NCBI RefSeq assembly: GCF_016811235.1
Contig: NZ_JAFBID010000007.1
Span: 62,001-126,000 of the forward strand
Length of the DNA stretch: 64,000 nucleotides
Reading direction: 5' to 3'
Source of the DNA: Microvirga arabica
GTDB lineage: Bacteria > Pseudomonadota > Alphaproteobacteria > Rhizobiales > Beijerinckiaceae
Each line of letters opens with the position of its first letter. Position 1 is the stretch's first letter. Under the pieces are notes generated by a model. The model was given only the letters and a program-made list of their open reading frames with translations, ran no database searches and was not told the DNA's origin. Both the position numbers and the translations under genes were made by a program. Shown here piece after piece: positions 19,532 through 29,776 of the stretch.

Positions 19532-22500
19532 TTAATACTCCAGTTCGAACCCAAGCCCAACGGACGTGCCGCCTTCGGCATTCACCTCGCCTTGGGCCTT
19601 GAGACGCCGCGTCAGGTCGATATCAACGGTGACGCCGCTTTCCTCGGGCCGCGCGCCGGCCCGCACGCCCACGCGCACGTTATCACTGATGTAGCGGGAG
19701 ACACCCACACCCGGTCCGCCGCCAGCACCAACCGTGATGTCGAGGCTGTCGACGCCCAGCGATCGGCGCAGGCGCTCGAAGGCGTCGTTCCCGGAGCCGC
19801 CGGAGAGCTGCGCCACGGCCTGCGCCAATTGCAGGGCCTGGCCGGCAGAGAGACCGCCGGACGGCCTCTGGAACAGGATGCGGGAGAGCACTTCATCCTG
19901 CGGCAGGTCGGGTTCGGAGCTGAACGAGAATTCGGGACTTGAGGCCGGGCCCGTCACCGCAATGCGCGCCGTCACGTCCCCGGCCTTCGTCTCGGCCAAG
20001 AAGTCGAGCGACGGGGTGAGATCGCCGGTGAAGTCCAAGCGGCCGCGCACGAACTCGATCCTCTGCCCGAGCAGATCGAAGCGCCCACGGCGCAGCTCGA
20101 AGGCACCGATGGCGATGGGATCCTGGGTCGTGCCCTGCAGCCTCAGGTCGCCGCCGAGCTCGGCATTGATGCCCCGCCCCCGCACGAAGATCCGGTTCTG
20201 CGCCGTCAGCACGAGATCGAGCTCGGCCCTGAACGGCGCCCCCCTGGCGGAGGCGGATTGCCGCCGCTGCGCAAGGGCAAGCCGTGCCGCGGCGGTAGGC
20301 GTGGGCCGCACGTGCTTCGTTCCGGGCAAAGGCCGCAAGGTTGTCGGCAGGCGGTCGGGCACGGAGACGTTCATCGTGATGATATCGACGCGTCCCGCTA
20401 CGCGCGGCCGGCTGGCCAGCGATCCTGATAGGGTCAGATCCAGGTTGGCCGTCGCATCGACGGTTTCGTTGGAAACGAGCTGCGCCCGGTTGCCTGTGAT
20501 TCTGATCTCGCCGGGAAAGCCTGCCGCCGGATCGATGGTCACCTGACCCCGGGCTGCAAGGGAGCCACCGTTCGGTGTCTGCGCCGTCAGGCTCTCGATG
20601 ACCAGCACCTTGCCACGAGCGGCAAGCCGCCCGGTGATGCCGTTCAGCTGAACGCCCTGCAGCGCATCGGAGAAGCTGCCATTTGCAAGGGCGACGTTCC
20701 CCTCGATCCGAGGATCGGAGAGGGTTCCGGCGATGGCGAGATCCAGATTGGCCGCGCCGGTGAGGCGCTGGCCGGAGGCCGACAGGATCGTGTTCGCGAT
20801 GGCAAGGTCGGCGCGGCCCGACACTCTGAGAGCCAGCTCGCCGGTCGGTTCGATCGGAACGCTGCCGGACACCTGGAAGGTCCCGGCGCGCGCGGCCGAG
20901 ACCCGCGCTTCGACACCAACCCGTTGATCGGCCAACCGGCCCTGCGCCTCGATGCCGAGGGGCGGCAGCCCTGCCTGCCGGGTCTGCGGGGTTGTAAGGC
21001 CGGATACAGTCAACCGATAGGCGCCGCTTGGATTGCTCGCGGTTCCCGTGATCGTGGCGCTGCCGTTGACCGTGCCGGCAAGACCGAGATCAGGCACGAG
21101 GATCTCGGCCGTCTGGAGCGGCAGGTTGCGGATGTCGGCCGAGAGGTTGAGCGTGTCGCCGACGGTGCCGGACAGGGCAACGCGCCCCTGGTCGGCCGCG
21201 ACCACGAGATTGGACAAGGTGATGCTGCCGTCCCGCAGCGCAATGGTGGCCGGCTGTGCCAGGGCCAGGCGCCTGCCGCCACGGCGGGCCGTGAACGAGG
21301 CCAGCTCTATCCGTGTCGCGTCTCCCGGTACGACGCGGCCCTGCGCATCGAGATTGAACCCCTGCCCCGTGGCCGAGGCGGTGAAGCGCGAGGCGTCGGG
21401 CGTACCTTCGGCGATGAGACGCACATCCCGGTAGGTCTGGCCTCCGGCCGTCATAGCAGCGGCTGTGACGGAGCCGTCGATTACCGGGCGGCGATACAGA
21501 TCCTGAACCGCGAGCTGCGCGCTGAAATCCCGCACGGCGATATCGGCAGCGGCAAAGCGCGCTCCCCGCGCGGTGACCTGCACGTCCTGCCCGCCGCCGC
21601 GCACGGCAAGTGTGACGACCGCATCGAGCGCTCCGTCGAGCTTTGTGAGCACGAGCGGGGAAAGGTCGTCGAAATCGCTGCCGGACAGGGAGATCTCGCC
21701 CTGGGCCAGCTGATCGGGGCTCAGGCGGAGATTGCCGTTGAGGGCAACCGAGCCGATGTCGATATCGAGCCGGTCGAGCAGCCAGCCGCCTTCCGGTGGC
21801 TTCGCCAAGTGCAGGGAGCCCGTGGCGGGTTTGTCGTCGATCCGCCCATCCAGGGTGAGAGTCGCGTCGAGGGCGCCCGTCACGTCGCGGGCATTAAGAT
21901 CGAGGGCGAGGCGCGGGATGGAGCGGCCGAGCGCCCGAACATCGGTGAGCGTTGCGGTGCCGGTCACGTCCGGTCGCTCCAGAGAGCCCGTGAGACGCGC
22001 CGCAAGGTTTGCCCGTCCCGCAGTGATGCGCTCGTCCACACGCCGCAACTCGTCGATGGTGACGTCGAGACCCAGGTTGGCGGCCGATTGTGTGGCCTGT
22101 CCGTCCAACCGGGCGTCGAGATGGGCACCGTCGACCCGAAGATCATTGAAGGCAAACCCGTTCGGGATGCGGCGCACGGTGCCTGCGGCCGTGACCGTGC
22201 GTCCCAGGAGACCGTCGAGGGCCGGCGTTCCGGTCGAAAGCTCGCGCAGCCGCGCATCGATGGCCGCGGCCATGTCGTAGCGACGCGGGTTGCCGGACAG
22301 CCGGGCCGTCAGATCCGCGGAGCCACGCAGGGTCCGCCCGGCGATGCCGGAAAATGGCGCCAGGGCCGGAATGCTGGCCTCCAGCGTCCCGTCGAGGATC
22401 GCCGATCCGACCCGCCCGCTGAAGCTCGCCTGTGCGGTAGATGTCTCGATGCGCGCGGTCTCGACGCTGGCGATTCCTTCAAGGTCGAAGGAGCCGCGGG

Positions 22501-23833
22501 AGGTCACCGCGAGGGTCGGCCCAATTGCCCGCGCGAGCGCCTGATCGGCCGGGCGGATCCCGCTGGCATTGGCATCGATGGCGAAAGAGAAACGGTCCGG
22601 GGGAGACACGCCCTCCACCGGGTTCATGGTCACGCGGGCGTTCAGGGCATCGAGGGAGCCTTCCGGCAGCCTGACCTCGGCCGCCTCTAGGGTGCCATTG
22701 ACGCGCGGTGCGGTCAGCGCCCCCTGGACCGTGCCGTCGAAGTTGAGCCTGGCGATTTCCGCCGCGCCGGCGCGTGTTCTGTTGCCGTCCGTCGGCAGCG
22801 CACGGGCGCTGAGCCGGATGTCGAGAATCTGTCCGGAGCTGATGGTCCCATTCAAGTCGAAGCGGGCGACGTTAGACGTGATCTGGATCGGCTGAAAGCG
22901 GACTCCGCCATCGTCGCCCACATTCACACTGCCGACCAGTTGCGTGGTGCCGCTGAACACCGGGGCGACCGGCGCCGGCAGCAGCCCTTCGATGCGGGCC
23001 GCCAGATCCACGTTCAGGTCATAGGCGGCATTCGTGCGCCTCACCGTGGTGGTCCCTGTGGCTCCGATGGTCGGACCGGCGGTGAAGTCGAGCCGCGCCG
23101 CAAAATCGCTTAAGGGTCCCTGACCAGCGAGCTTCAGATCGACAGGCGGCAGGCCGGGCAGATCCAGAAGCCGTGCGGCGATGCCGCCTGCGGGCTCCTG
23201 GTGCGTGAGATCGAGGGTGAGGCGGTTCGACTGCGGCACGTAGCTGAGATCGATCGACAGCTGCCCGGGGGCATCGAGGCGCTGCGCCGCAAAGGTCAGG
23301 TCGAGTCCTTCCGAAGGATTCCCGATCTGGGCGGAGCCTGCCGCCGAAAGCCGTGCTTGCGTGCCCAGCACCGGCTCGCCGAGCACCAGTTCCTGCAGGG
23401 CGAATCGGTCGATGACGACCCGGACCGGCAACTCGGGCAGGATCGGCTCGTCGGAAACCGGCGCGTCCTCCTCGGCGGGCAACGGCCTGCGCTGGATCTC
23501 AAGACGATTGACGGTGAGCTCATCGACCTGGAGCCGCCCGCGCAGGAGCGCCGTCCGGCTCCAGACCAGATTGGCGCGGTCGAGGGTGAGCCATACGCCG
23601 TTGCGATCCGCGATGCGCACGTCGCGGATGACGGCATTGGACGAGAGCGCCCCCTCGATGCTGCCGATGTTGACCCGCGTGGCCGGGGTGGAGAGGAGGC
23701 GCGAAATCAGGTTGGCCAGAACGCCCTGATCGCTCTGCGCCTGGCTCGGGCGCGAGACGAGGAACCAGGAGGCGACCAGCGCCACGGCGATGAAAACGGT
23801 CAGAAGGGCAAGGGAGCGGATGGGCTTTTTCAT
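19532..23833 (-). CDS. tamB: Translocation and assembly module subunit TamB (DUF490)
   Basis: 1433-residue inner-membrane-anchored periplasmic protein. One N-terminal helix (SLALLTVFIAVALVASWFLV) is followed by a very long beta-rich AsmA/DUF490-type region of repeating strand patterns. The C-terminal DUF490 domain holds FRAELDLVLTAQNRIFVRGRGINAELGG and QDEVLSRILFQRPSGGLSAG, and the protein ends in Phe-Glu-Leu-Glu-Tyr. TamB pairs with TamA to insert outer-membrane proteins and possibly move lipids between membranes. Its ATG overlaps the tamA stop (TGATG), so the two are coupled. Confidence 0.95.
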   Translation of the reverse strand: MKKPIRSLALLTVFIAVALVASWFLVSRPSQAQSDQGVLANLISRLLSTPATRVNIGSIEGALSSNAVIRDVRIADRNGVWLTLDRANLVWSRTALLRGRLQVDELTVNRLEIQRRPLPAEEDAPVSDEPILPELPVRVVIDRFALQELVLGEPVLGTQARLSAAGSAQIGNPSEGLDLTFAAQRLDAPGQLSIDLSYVPQSNRLTLDLTHQEPAGGIAARLLDLPGLPPVDLKLAGQGPLSDFAARLDFTAGPTIGATGTTTVRRTNAAYDLNVDLAARIEGLLPAPVAPVFSGTTQLVGSVNVGDDGGVRFQPIQITSNVARFDLNGTISSGQILDIRLSARALPTDGNRTRAGAAEIARLNFDGTVQGALTAPRVNGTLEAAEVRLPEGSLDALNARVTMNPVEGVSPPDRFSFAIDANASGIRPADQALARAIGPTLAVTSRGSFDLEGIASVETARIETSTAQASFSGRVGSAILDGTLEASIPALAPFSGIAGRTLRGSADLTARLSGNPRRYDMAAAIDARLRELSTGTPALDGLLGRTVTAAGTVRRIPNGFAFNDLRVDGAHLDARLDGQATQSAANLGLDVTIDELRRVDERITAGRANLAARLTGSLERPDVTGTATLTDVRALGRSIPRLALDLNARDVTGALDATLTLDGRIDDKPATGSLHLAKPPEGGWLLDRLDIDIGSVALNGNLRLSPDQLAQGEISLSGSDFDDLSPLVLTKLDGALDAVVTLAVRGGGQDVQVTARGARFAAADIAVRDFSAQLAVQDLYRRPVIDGSVTAAAMTAGGQTYRDVRLIAEGTPDASRFTASATGQGFNLDAQGRVVPGDATRIELASFTARRGGRRLALAQPATIALRDGSITLSNLVVAADQGRVALSGTVGDTLNLSADIRNLPLQTAEILVPDLGLAGTVNGSATITGTASNPSGAYRLTVSGLTTPQTRQAGLPPLGIEAQGRLADQRVGVEARVSAARAGTFQVSGSVPIEPTGELALRVSGRADLAIANTILSASGQRLTGAANLDLAIAGTLSDPRIEGNVALANGSFSDALQGVQLNGITGRLAARGKVLVIESLTAQTPNGGSLAARGQVTIDPAAGFPGEIRITGNRAQLVSNETVDATANLDLTLSGSLASRPRVAGRVDIITMNVSVPDRLPTTLRPLPGTKHVRPTPTAAARLALAQRRQSASARGAPFRAELDLVLTAQNRIFVRGRGINAELGGDLRLQGTTQDPIAIGAFELRRGRFDLLGQRIEFVRGRLDFTGDLTPSLDFLAETKAGDVTARIAVTGPASSPEFSFSSEPDLPQDEVLSRILFQRPSGGLSAGQALQLAQAVAQLSGGSGNDAFERLRRSLGVDSLDITVGAGGGPGVGVSRYISDNVRVGVRAGARPEESGVTVDIDLTRRLKAQGEVNAEGGTSVGLGFELEY

Positions 23834-25806
23834 CAGAAGGCCTGCCCGATTCCGACATAGATGGCGTAAGATGGATCGCCGCGTTCCCGATTGACCGGGA
23901 TCGCAACGTCCAGGCGGATGGGACCTATTCCCGTGTAGTAGCGGAGGCCCAGGCCGGCGCCGACGCGGATGCGCTCGTTGAAGTCCGGATAGCTCGACTC
24001 GAAGGCCGTGCCGGCATCGACGAAAGGCACGATGCCGATGGTATCGGTGACCTTGATGCGAGCCTCGAGCGAAGCCTCGAGGAGGCTCCGGCCGCCGACG
24101 GGCTCGCCCAGGAAGGTTGGGCTCAACGACCTGTAGGTATAACCGCGCACGGAGCCGCCGCCGCCCGCGAAGAACCGCCGGTTTGCGGGAATCTCATCGA
24201 GATCCGCCCCCACGATGGAGCCGAGGCCGATGCGTCCGGCTAGCACGTAGCGGGACTCCTCGTCGAGCGAGTAATAGGCCGACGCAGTTCCCCGGGCGAT
24301 GGTGATCGGCACCGAAGAGCCGAGAAATTCCGGATAGGGTGTGACCGAGGCGATGAGCCTGATGCCCTCGGTGGGATTGAGAGCATTGTCGGTCGAATCG
24401 TAACTGAGGGAGACCGGCAACCCCACGAGGGTGTAGTCGATCTGTCCGAGCACATCCGTGGTCTGGCCCCGCTCGTACTCGATGCCGCCCTGGATCGAGA
24501 ACGTCTCGCTGAAACGGTGGCGGATGGCGGCGGTCGCGTTGACGAGCCGGCTGGTATAGCCCTCCGTGCGGTCGCGCTCGACGAGGGCATCGACAAGCAG
24601 GTCGTTCCGGGTGCCCCAGAGAGCCGGCTTGAGGAAGCTCGCGCGGAAACGGCCTCCGAGATCGCTCCAGTCGAAATCATCGTCATCGTCCGGGCGCCCG
24701 CCGTCCTCGGTGAGGTAGAAGAGATTGCCCTCGAGCCTCAGCCGCTCGGCGCCGCCGAACAGGTTGCGATGCGCCCAGTAGGCTCTGAGCGCCGGCCCGT
24801 CCGTGGTCGAGTACTGCGCCGATGCCCCGATTACGCGCAGCGGGCGCTCGGTGAGTTCCACGAAGAGTGGCAGGTTTCCATACGCATCGAGGGTTTCGGC
24901 CTCCCTGATCCGCACGGACCCCAGCGCTTCGATCTGGGAGATCGACTTGCGCATGGAGGCGAGCTCCGCCGGCGAGTAGGGATCGCCCGGCTCGGTGTAG
25001 ATGAAGGAACGCACCACCGCCGGATCGACGTTCTCGGCCCCCTGGACGATGATGGGGCCGATGCCCGCGCGCGGACCCGGATCGACCGCAAGGCTCACGT
25101 CCATCGCCTGGGCCGGGTGATACACCACGGGCTCACGCCGTTCGACCTTGGCGAAGGGGAGTGACTCGGCGCGGAAATGATCGACAATGCGTGCCTCGGC
25201 GGCCAGGATGTCGGCGGAACGCGCCGGATCCCCCGGCTCGATCTGCACGACCCGCGGCGGCAACTGCCCCGGCGGGAACGGCCGCCCCGTGCGTGCGTCC
25301 AGGACAGACACATCCCGGAGGGCGAATTGAGGACCGGGATCGGCGATGATCTGAACAGGCACGAGAGCCCGCGCGCGGTATGCCGCCGCCGCGCGCGTCG
25401 CGGCTTCGGTGCGCGAGGACAGGAGCGCCAGCGGGACGCCCGCGACATTGATCGCAACGCGGGCGTTATAGTACCCCGCTCCCCAGAGGGCATCGATCAG
25501 GCGCGGCAGATCGGCCTCCGCACGGGCCACCAAGGCTGCGGCGTCCGGGGGAGGCTCCTCCTGGAGGCTCTGCAGAGTCGACGCATCCTTCAGAATTTGC
25601 TCGAGATTCTTCGTGTCGCCGACGGCGTAATCCAGGGAGTAAGGCAGGGCCTCGGCGCTGGGTGGGGGCGGCTCATCGCCCCCGCCGAACCAGCCGAAGA
25701 GATCGAACGCGGCGGCATGGTTCGACGGCAAGCCACTGAACAGAACGCCTACCAGGAAGAGAAACGCTGTCCTTCGTATGGTGCTCAACCACAGCACTTG
25801 AGGCAC
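23833..25806 (-). CDS. tamA: Outer-membrane assembly protein TamA (BamA/Omp85 family)
   Basis: 657 residues. A signal-like N-terminus (FLFLVGVLFSGLPSNHAAAF) is followed by POTRA-type modules (~residues 50-330, for example GIGPIIVQGAENVDPAVVR) and a C-terminal 16-strand Omp85 barrel with RRFFAGGGGSVRGYTYRSLSP and terminal YVGIGQAF ending in aromatic Phe. It is the outer-membrane partner of TamB, encoded immediately downstream. The assigned start is GTG at 25806 directly after GGGAGA; another in-frame GTG 9 bases on has better spacing, so the start is uncertain by a few codons. Confidence 0.94.
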   Translation of the reverse strand: MPQVLWLSTIRRTAFLFLVGVLFSGLPSNHAAAFDLFGWFGGGDEPPPPSAEALPYSLDYAVGDTKNLEQILKDASTLQSLQEEPPPDAAALVARAEADLPRLIDALWGAGYYNARVAINVAGVPLALLSSRTEAATRAAAAYRARALVPVQIIADPGPQFALRDVSVLDARTGRPFPPGQLPPRVVQIEPGDPARSADILAAEARIVDHFRAESLPFAKVERREPVVYHPAQAMDVSLAVDPGPRAGIGPIIVQGAENVDPAVVRSFIYTEPGDPYSPAELASMRKSISQIEALGSVRIREAETLDAYGNLPLFVELTERPLRVIGASAQYSTTDGPALRAYWAHRNLFGGAERLRLEGNLFYLTEDGGRPDDDDDFDWSDLGGRFRASFLKPALWGTRNDLLVDALVERDRTEGYTSRLVNATAAIRHRFSETFSIQGGIEYERGQTTDVLGQIDYTLVGLPVSLSYDSTDNALNPTEGIRLIASVTPYPEFLGSSVPITIARGTASAYYSLDEESRYVLAGRIGLGSIVGADLDEIPANRRFFAGGGGSVRGYTYRSLSPTFLGEPVGGRSLLEASLEARIKVTDTIGIVPFVDAGTAFESSYPDFNERIRVGAGLGLRYYTGIGPIRLDVAIPVNRERGDPSYAIYVGIGQAF

Positions 25807-26419
25807 TCTCTCCCTGAGACGGAACTGCTTCTTGATTTCGCGGCATGCCTTGGGCGTTCCCGGAGACGTGCTGCAATCTGTCGAGGTTCGTAACTAACCA
25901 TAGTTTCCCTAGCGGCAAAACCCCAGCCAGACGATTTCAAGTTGATTGTTGATGAAACACATCGGCAGAAAGCGGACGCGAGGAATACATCCATATCCTG
26001 CATTGCGCTCGGAGCCTGCAGGAAAAAGATGCTGCAGCAAACCACCTCAATTCTGCCGGGATATTGCCACTTTCCGGACACTTCATATAAGTGACTTTGC
26101 TCGAATGATCATGCATTTCGCTCAAGCGTCATTGTTTCACATGAAACAGAGACACCTGGTCTTTGCTCCTTCATACCTCCGATGGCCAAGCCTGATTGAC
26201 CACCCAATCCAAGAGGTGTAATTTTCAGGGCAGCTGCAGGCAAAAAAACAAGTTGCTGCGATGTAAAGAGCAACTGCCTCACAGCCGATGCTGATTGTTA
26301 TGTGCGTTTTGGTTGCGGCTTCTTTTGTAATGTCTCAATCAAAACAGAACTACGACGCAAGATAGAGTTGCGCCTTCTGCTTCAGATCCGCAGCCTGCTT
26401 AAGGCAAGGATGGTGAGGA
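25807..26419. other. 613-bp AT-rich intergenic region before the cox operon
   Basis: No credible coding sequence; the short ORFs here have no recognisable pattern and poor starts. Composition is more AT-rich than the surroundings. It holds the upstream regions of tamA and of the cytochrome oxidase operon, and a parS-like site (listed separately). I could not pick out a convincing sigma-70 promoter by eye. Confidence 0.6.
26133..26148. promoter_or_regulatory. parS: parS-like ParB-binding site
   Basis: TGTTTCACATGAAACA is a 7-2-7 inverted repeat differing at one central base (A for G) from the widely conserved parS consensus TGTTTCACGTGAAACA. It lies in the long gap between tamA and the cox operon. 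No parAB genes are in the window, so function is inferred from the match only. Confidence 0.5.
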
Positions 26420-27247
26420 ATGGCCGTAGCGCTCATCCTGGTTCTGGTCGCTCTCGGATCAGTCGTCTTCCACCTCGTGAGTCCCTGGTGGTGGACGCCG
26501 ATTGCTTCGAACTGGCACTACATCGACAATACGATCATTATTACCTTCTGGATCACCGGCGCGGTGTTCGTCGCCGTGATCCTCTTCATGGCCTACTGCG
26601 TCTACCGCTTCCGTCATCAGGCCGGACGGCAAGCTCATTACGAGCCCGAGAACAAGCGTCTGGAATGGTGGCTGACCATCGTCACAGGGGTTGGCGTCGC
26701 CGCCATGCTGGCGCCTGGCCTCTTCGTCTGGCAGCAGTTCATCACCGTGCCCGACGATGCAACCGATATCGAGATCTTCGGCCAGCAGTGGCAATGGAGC
26801 TTCCGACTGCCCGGACCGGACGGCCAGCTCGCCACATCCGACACGCGCCTGATCAGCCCTGACAATCCGCTCGGCCTCAATCGCGACGATCCGAACTCGC
26901 AGGATGATGTGGTCGTTGAGGGCGGAGAACTGCATCTGCCGGTCAACAGACCCGTCAAGGCGCTTCTGCGCTCCCCCGACGTCCTCCATAACTTCTACGT
27001 ACCGGAGTTCCGGGCCAAGATGGATCTGGTGCCCGGACAGATCTCCTACATCTGGTTCACGCCAACACGAACCGGGACCTTCGAGATTCTTTGCGCCGAA
27101 CTGTGCGGCGTCGGCCATCCGCAGATGCGCGGAAAGGTCGTCGTTCAGGAGGAGAGCGAATACCAGGCATGGCTGCAGGATCAGGTATCGACGAGCTTCG
27201 CGCGCCTGACGCCGGGCACTAAGAGTGAGACTGCGATGTCTGATTAA
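26420..27247 (+). CDS. ctaC: Cytochrome c oxidase subunit II (CuA site)
   Basis: 275 residues. Two N-terminal membrane helices (FWITGAVFVAVILFMAYCVY and the segment after EWWLTIVTG) are followed by a periplasmic cupredoxin domain. CuA ligands are present: His in SPDVLHNFYVPEF, then CAELCGVGHPQM (two Cys, His, Met). The aromatic patch FGQQWQWSFRLP for electron entry is present. There is no C-terminal CXXCH haem domain, so it is not a caa3-type fusion. It is the first gene of a five-gene operon; gene order resembles the rhizobial alternative oxidase cluster coxMNOP. Confidence 0.94.
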   Translation: MAVALILVLVALGSVVFHLVSPWWWTPIASNWHYIDNTIIITFWITGAVFVAVILFMAYCVYRFRHQAGRQAHYEPENKRLEWWLTIVTGVGVAAMLAPGLFVWQQFITVPDDATDIEIFGQQWQWSFRLPGPDGQLATSDTRLISPDNPLGLNRDDPNSQDDVVVEGGELHLPVNRPVKALLRSPDVLHNFYVPEFRAKMDLVPGQISYIWFTPTRTGTFEILCAELCGVGHPQMRGKVVVQEESEYQAWLQDQVSTSFARLTPGTKSETAMSD

Positions 27248-27283
27248 TCGGAGAGAAGCGCGAGCGCCGGGGAGTAAGTCCTG

Positions 27284-29065
27284 ATGGTTGATGTCCCACT
27301 TGGGTCGACAGGAGTTGTCGCAGCGCCCGATGTCGAGGATGTCGAGCTCTACCACCCGCACAGCTGGGTGACGAAATACGTCTTCAGCCAGGACGCGAAG
27401 ATTATCGCTATCCAGTACTCTTTTGTGGCCCTGTCTGTCGGCCTCATTGCCCTTGTTCTGTCATGGCTGATGCGCCTGCAACTGGGATTTCCCGGCGTCT
27501 TCTCATTCATCGACGCCAATGCCTATTACCAGTTCATCACCATGCACGGCATGATGATGGTGGTGTACGTGCTCACCGCGCTCTTTCTCGGCGGCTTTGG
27601 CAACTACCTCATCCCGCTGATGATCGGCGCGCGCGACATGGTCTTTCCCTATGTCAACATGCTGAGCTTCTGGATCTATCTTCTGGCTGTGCTCATCCTC
27701 GTGGCAAGCTTCTTCGTGCCGGGAGGCCCCACGGGAGCGGGCTGGACGCTCTACCCGCCGCAGGCCATCACGACGGGTACGCCGGGCGGTCAGGAGTGGG
27801 GCATCATCCTGATGCTCGTGTCGCTGATGGTCTTCATCATCGGCTTCACCATGGGCGGCCTCAACTACGTGGTGACGGTGCTGCAGGCCCGCGCGCGCGG
27901 CATGACGCTGATGCGCATGCCGCTCACCGTTTGGGGCATCTTCACGGCCAGCTTCATGGCACTCCTCGCCTTCCCTGCCCTGTTCGTCGGCGCCGTGATG
28001 ATGCTCTTCGATCGAACGCTCGGCACCAGCTTCTTCATGCCCGCCATGGTCGAGATGGGACAGCCTCTCGACCGCAACGGCGGCAGCCCCCTGCTCTTCC
28101 AGCACCTCTTCTGGTTCTTCGGGCATCCGGAGGTCTACATCGTCGCCCTGCCGGCCTTCGGCATCGTGTCCGACCTCATCAGCACCCATGCAAGGCGCAA
28201 CATCTTCGGCTATCGCATGATGGTCTGGGCTCTGCTCGCCATTGGGGCGCTGAGCTTCATCGTCTGGGCCCACCACATGTATGTGAGCGGCATGAACCCA
28301 TATTTCGGGTTCTTCTTCGCCACCACGACACTCATCATTGCCGTGCCGACAGCGATCAAGGTCTATAACTGGATTCTCACGCTCTGGCGGGGAGACATCC
28401 ACCTCACCGTCCCCATGCTGTTCGCTCTTGCCTTCATCGTCACCTTCGTGAACGGCGGCCTCACGGGCCTTTTCCTCGGCAACGTGGTCGTGGACGTTCC
28501 ACTGTCGGACACCATGTTCGTGGTCGCGCATTTCCACATGGTCATGGGCGTGGCACCGATCCTGGTGATCTTCGGCGCAATCTACCATTGGTACCCGAAG
28601 GTGACCGGGCGCATGCTGAACGATGGGCTTGGCAAGCTCCACTTCTGGGTCACGTTTCTCGGTGCCTACGCGATCTTCTTCCCCATGCATTATCTTGGTC
28701 TGATAGGCATCCCGCGTCGCTACCATGACATCGCAGACATGGCCTTCGTGCCTCCCTCTGCGCACACGCTCAATGCCTTCATCACCATCGTGGCGCTGAT
28801 CGTCGGCGCAGCCCAACTGGTCTTCGTGTTCAATCTGTTCTGGAGCCTGCGGTACGGCAGGGTGGCTGGCGGCAACCCCTGGCGGGCCACCACCCTCGAA
28901 TGGCAGACGCCCGAAACCCCGCCACCCCACGGCAACTGGGGCAAGGACCTGCCCGTCGTCTATCGTTGGGCCTACGATTACAGCGTACCGGGCGCGGATC
29001 AGGATTTCCTGCCACAGAACCAGCCGGGGCTGACACGAGCAATTCCGGAGCCGGGACATGGGTAG
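27284..29065 (+). CDS. ctaD: Cytochrome c oxidase subunit I (haem-copper, aa3/A-type)
   Basis: 593 residues with 12 or more membrane helices, the catalytic proton-pumping subunit. Haem and CuB ligands are seen in ITMHGMMMV, FWFFGHPEVYI (His, Glu and the cross-linked Tyr of A-type oxidases), VWAHHMYVSG and VVAHFHMVMG. The D-channel Asp is retained in GARDMVFPYVN. It starts 36 bp after subunit II and its end overlaps subunit III by 8 bp. With a CuA subunit II the electron donor should be cytochrome c rather than quinol. Confidence 0.95.
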   Translation: MVDVPLGSTGVVAAPDVEDVELYHPHSWVTKYVFSQDAKIIAIQYSFVALSVGLIALVLSWLMRLQLGFPGVFSFIDANAYYQFITMHGMMMVVYVLTALFLGGFGNYLIPLMIGARDMVFPYVNMLSFWIYLLAVLILVASFFVPGGPTGAGWTLYPPQAITTGTPGGQEWGIILMLVSLMVFIIGFTMGGLNYVVTVLQARARGMTLMRMPLTVWGIFTASFMALLAFPALFVGAVMMLFDRTLGTSFFMPAMVEMGQPLDRNGGSPLLFQHLFWFFGHPEVYIVALPAFGIVSDLISTHARRNIFGYRMMVWALLAIGALSFIVWAHHMYVSGMNPYFGFFFATTTLIIAVPTAIKVYNWILTLWRGDIHLTVPMLFALAFIVTFVNGGLTGLFLGNVVVDVPLSDTMFVVAHFHMVMGVAPILVIFGAIYHWYPKVTGRMLNDGLGKLHFWVTFLGAYAIFFPMHYLGLIGIPRRYHDIADMAFVPPSAHTLNAFITIVALIVGAAQLVFVFNLFWSLRYGRVAGGNPWRATTLEWQTPETPPPHGNWGKDLPVVYRWAYDYSVPGADQDFLPQNQPGLTRAIPEPGHG

Positions 29066-29762
29066 CATCCTGTTCTTCCTGAGCATCCTGGCGATCATCG
29101 CGACATGGTGGCTCTCACGACAGGGCTTGGCATCCAAGCCGTGGCTCGAGCAAGGCGAAGCGGCTGTTCTTCCGAACATCCCTGTTCAAACCACGGATCC
29201 GGCAACAATCGGGCTGCGCGTCTTCTTGGCCGTCGTCGGCTCCTTCTTCGCGCTTTTCATCAGCGCCTATGCGATGCGCATGCAGCTCCCCCACTGGCGC
29301 TCACTGCCGCTTCCGCCGATCCTGTGGCTCAACACGATCATGATCGCCTTGAGCAGCATCGCCCTTCACGGTGCGACGGTCGCCGTGCGCCGCGGCGAGA
29401 GAAGCGAACTCAAGGTGAGCCTGCTTGCAGCGGGTATCGCGGCCCTTGCCTTCCTTTCGGGGCAGCTCGTTGCCTGGCAGCAGCTGGCGAGCGAAGGTTA
29501 TGGCCTCACGATCAATCCAGCCAATGACTTCTTCTACGTCCTGACTGGAGCGCACGGCCTTCATCTCGTGGGCGGGCTGGTGGTCCTGGCTCGGACCGCC
29601 GGAAAAGCATGGCGCGGGCCCACAACCGAGCGGCTGCGCCTGCCGGTGGAGCTTTGCGCCACATACTGGCACTTCCTGCTCCTCCTCTGGCTTGTTCTCC
29701 TGAGCATCTGGACGGGTTGGGCCGGCGAGTTCATCGACATCTGTCGGCAGCTGCTGACGTGA
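29058..29762 (+). CDS. Cytochrome c oxidase subunit III, first copy
   Basis: 234 residues with about seven predicted membrane helices and the subunit III motif FFYVLTGAHGLHLVGGLVVL plus C-terminal LCATYWHFLLLLWLVLLSIW. It overlaps subunit I by 8 bp, indicating coupling. An N-terminal extension (one extra helix, then a polar stretch) distinguishes it from the next gene, a second subunit III-like protein. Such pairs occur in rhizobial coxOP arrangements. Confidence 0.88.
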   Translation: MGSILFFLSILAIIATWWLSRQGLASKPWLEQGEAAVLPNIPVQTTDPATIGLRVFLAVVGSFFALFISAYAMRMQLPHWRSLPLPPILWLNTIMIALSSIALHGATVAVRRGERSELKVSLLAAGIAALAFLSGQLVAWQQLASEGYGLTINPANDFFYVLTGAHGLHLVGGLVVLARTAGKAWRGPTTERLRLPVELCATYWHFLLLLWLVLLSIWTGWAGEFIDICRQLLT

Positions 29763-29776
29763 GAGGATCTCTGCCC

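Noticed and set aside
20924..22690. 588-codon frame antisense to tamB
   Set aside because: Shadow of the long real gene; no recognisable domain.
25942..25956. FNR-like TTGAT-N4-GATGA sequence before the cox operon
   Set aside because: The right half does not match ATCAA; similarity is too poor, and it lies nearly 500 bp from the operon.
27503..29179. 558-codon frame antisense to cytochrome oxidase subunit I
   Set aside because: His/Glu/Asp-rich composition is the typical antisense shadow of membrane-protein codons.
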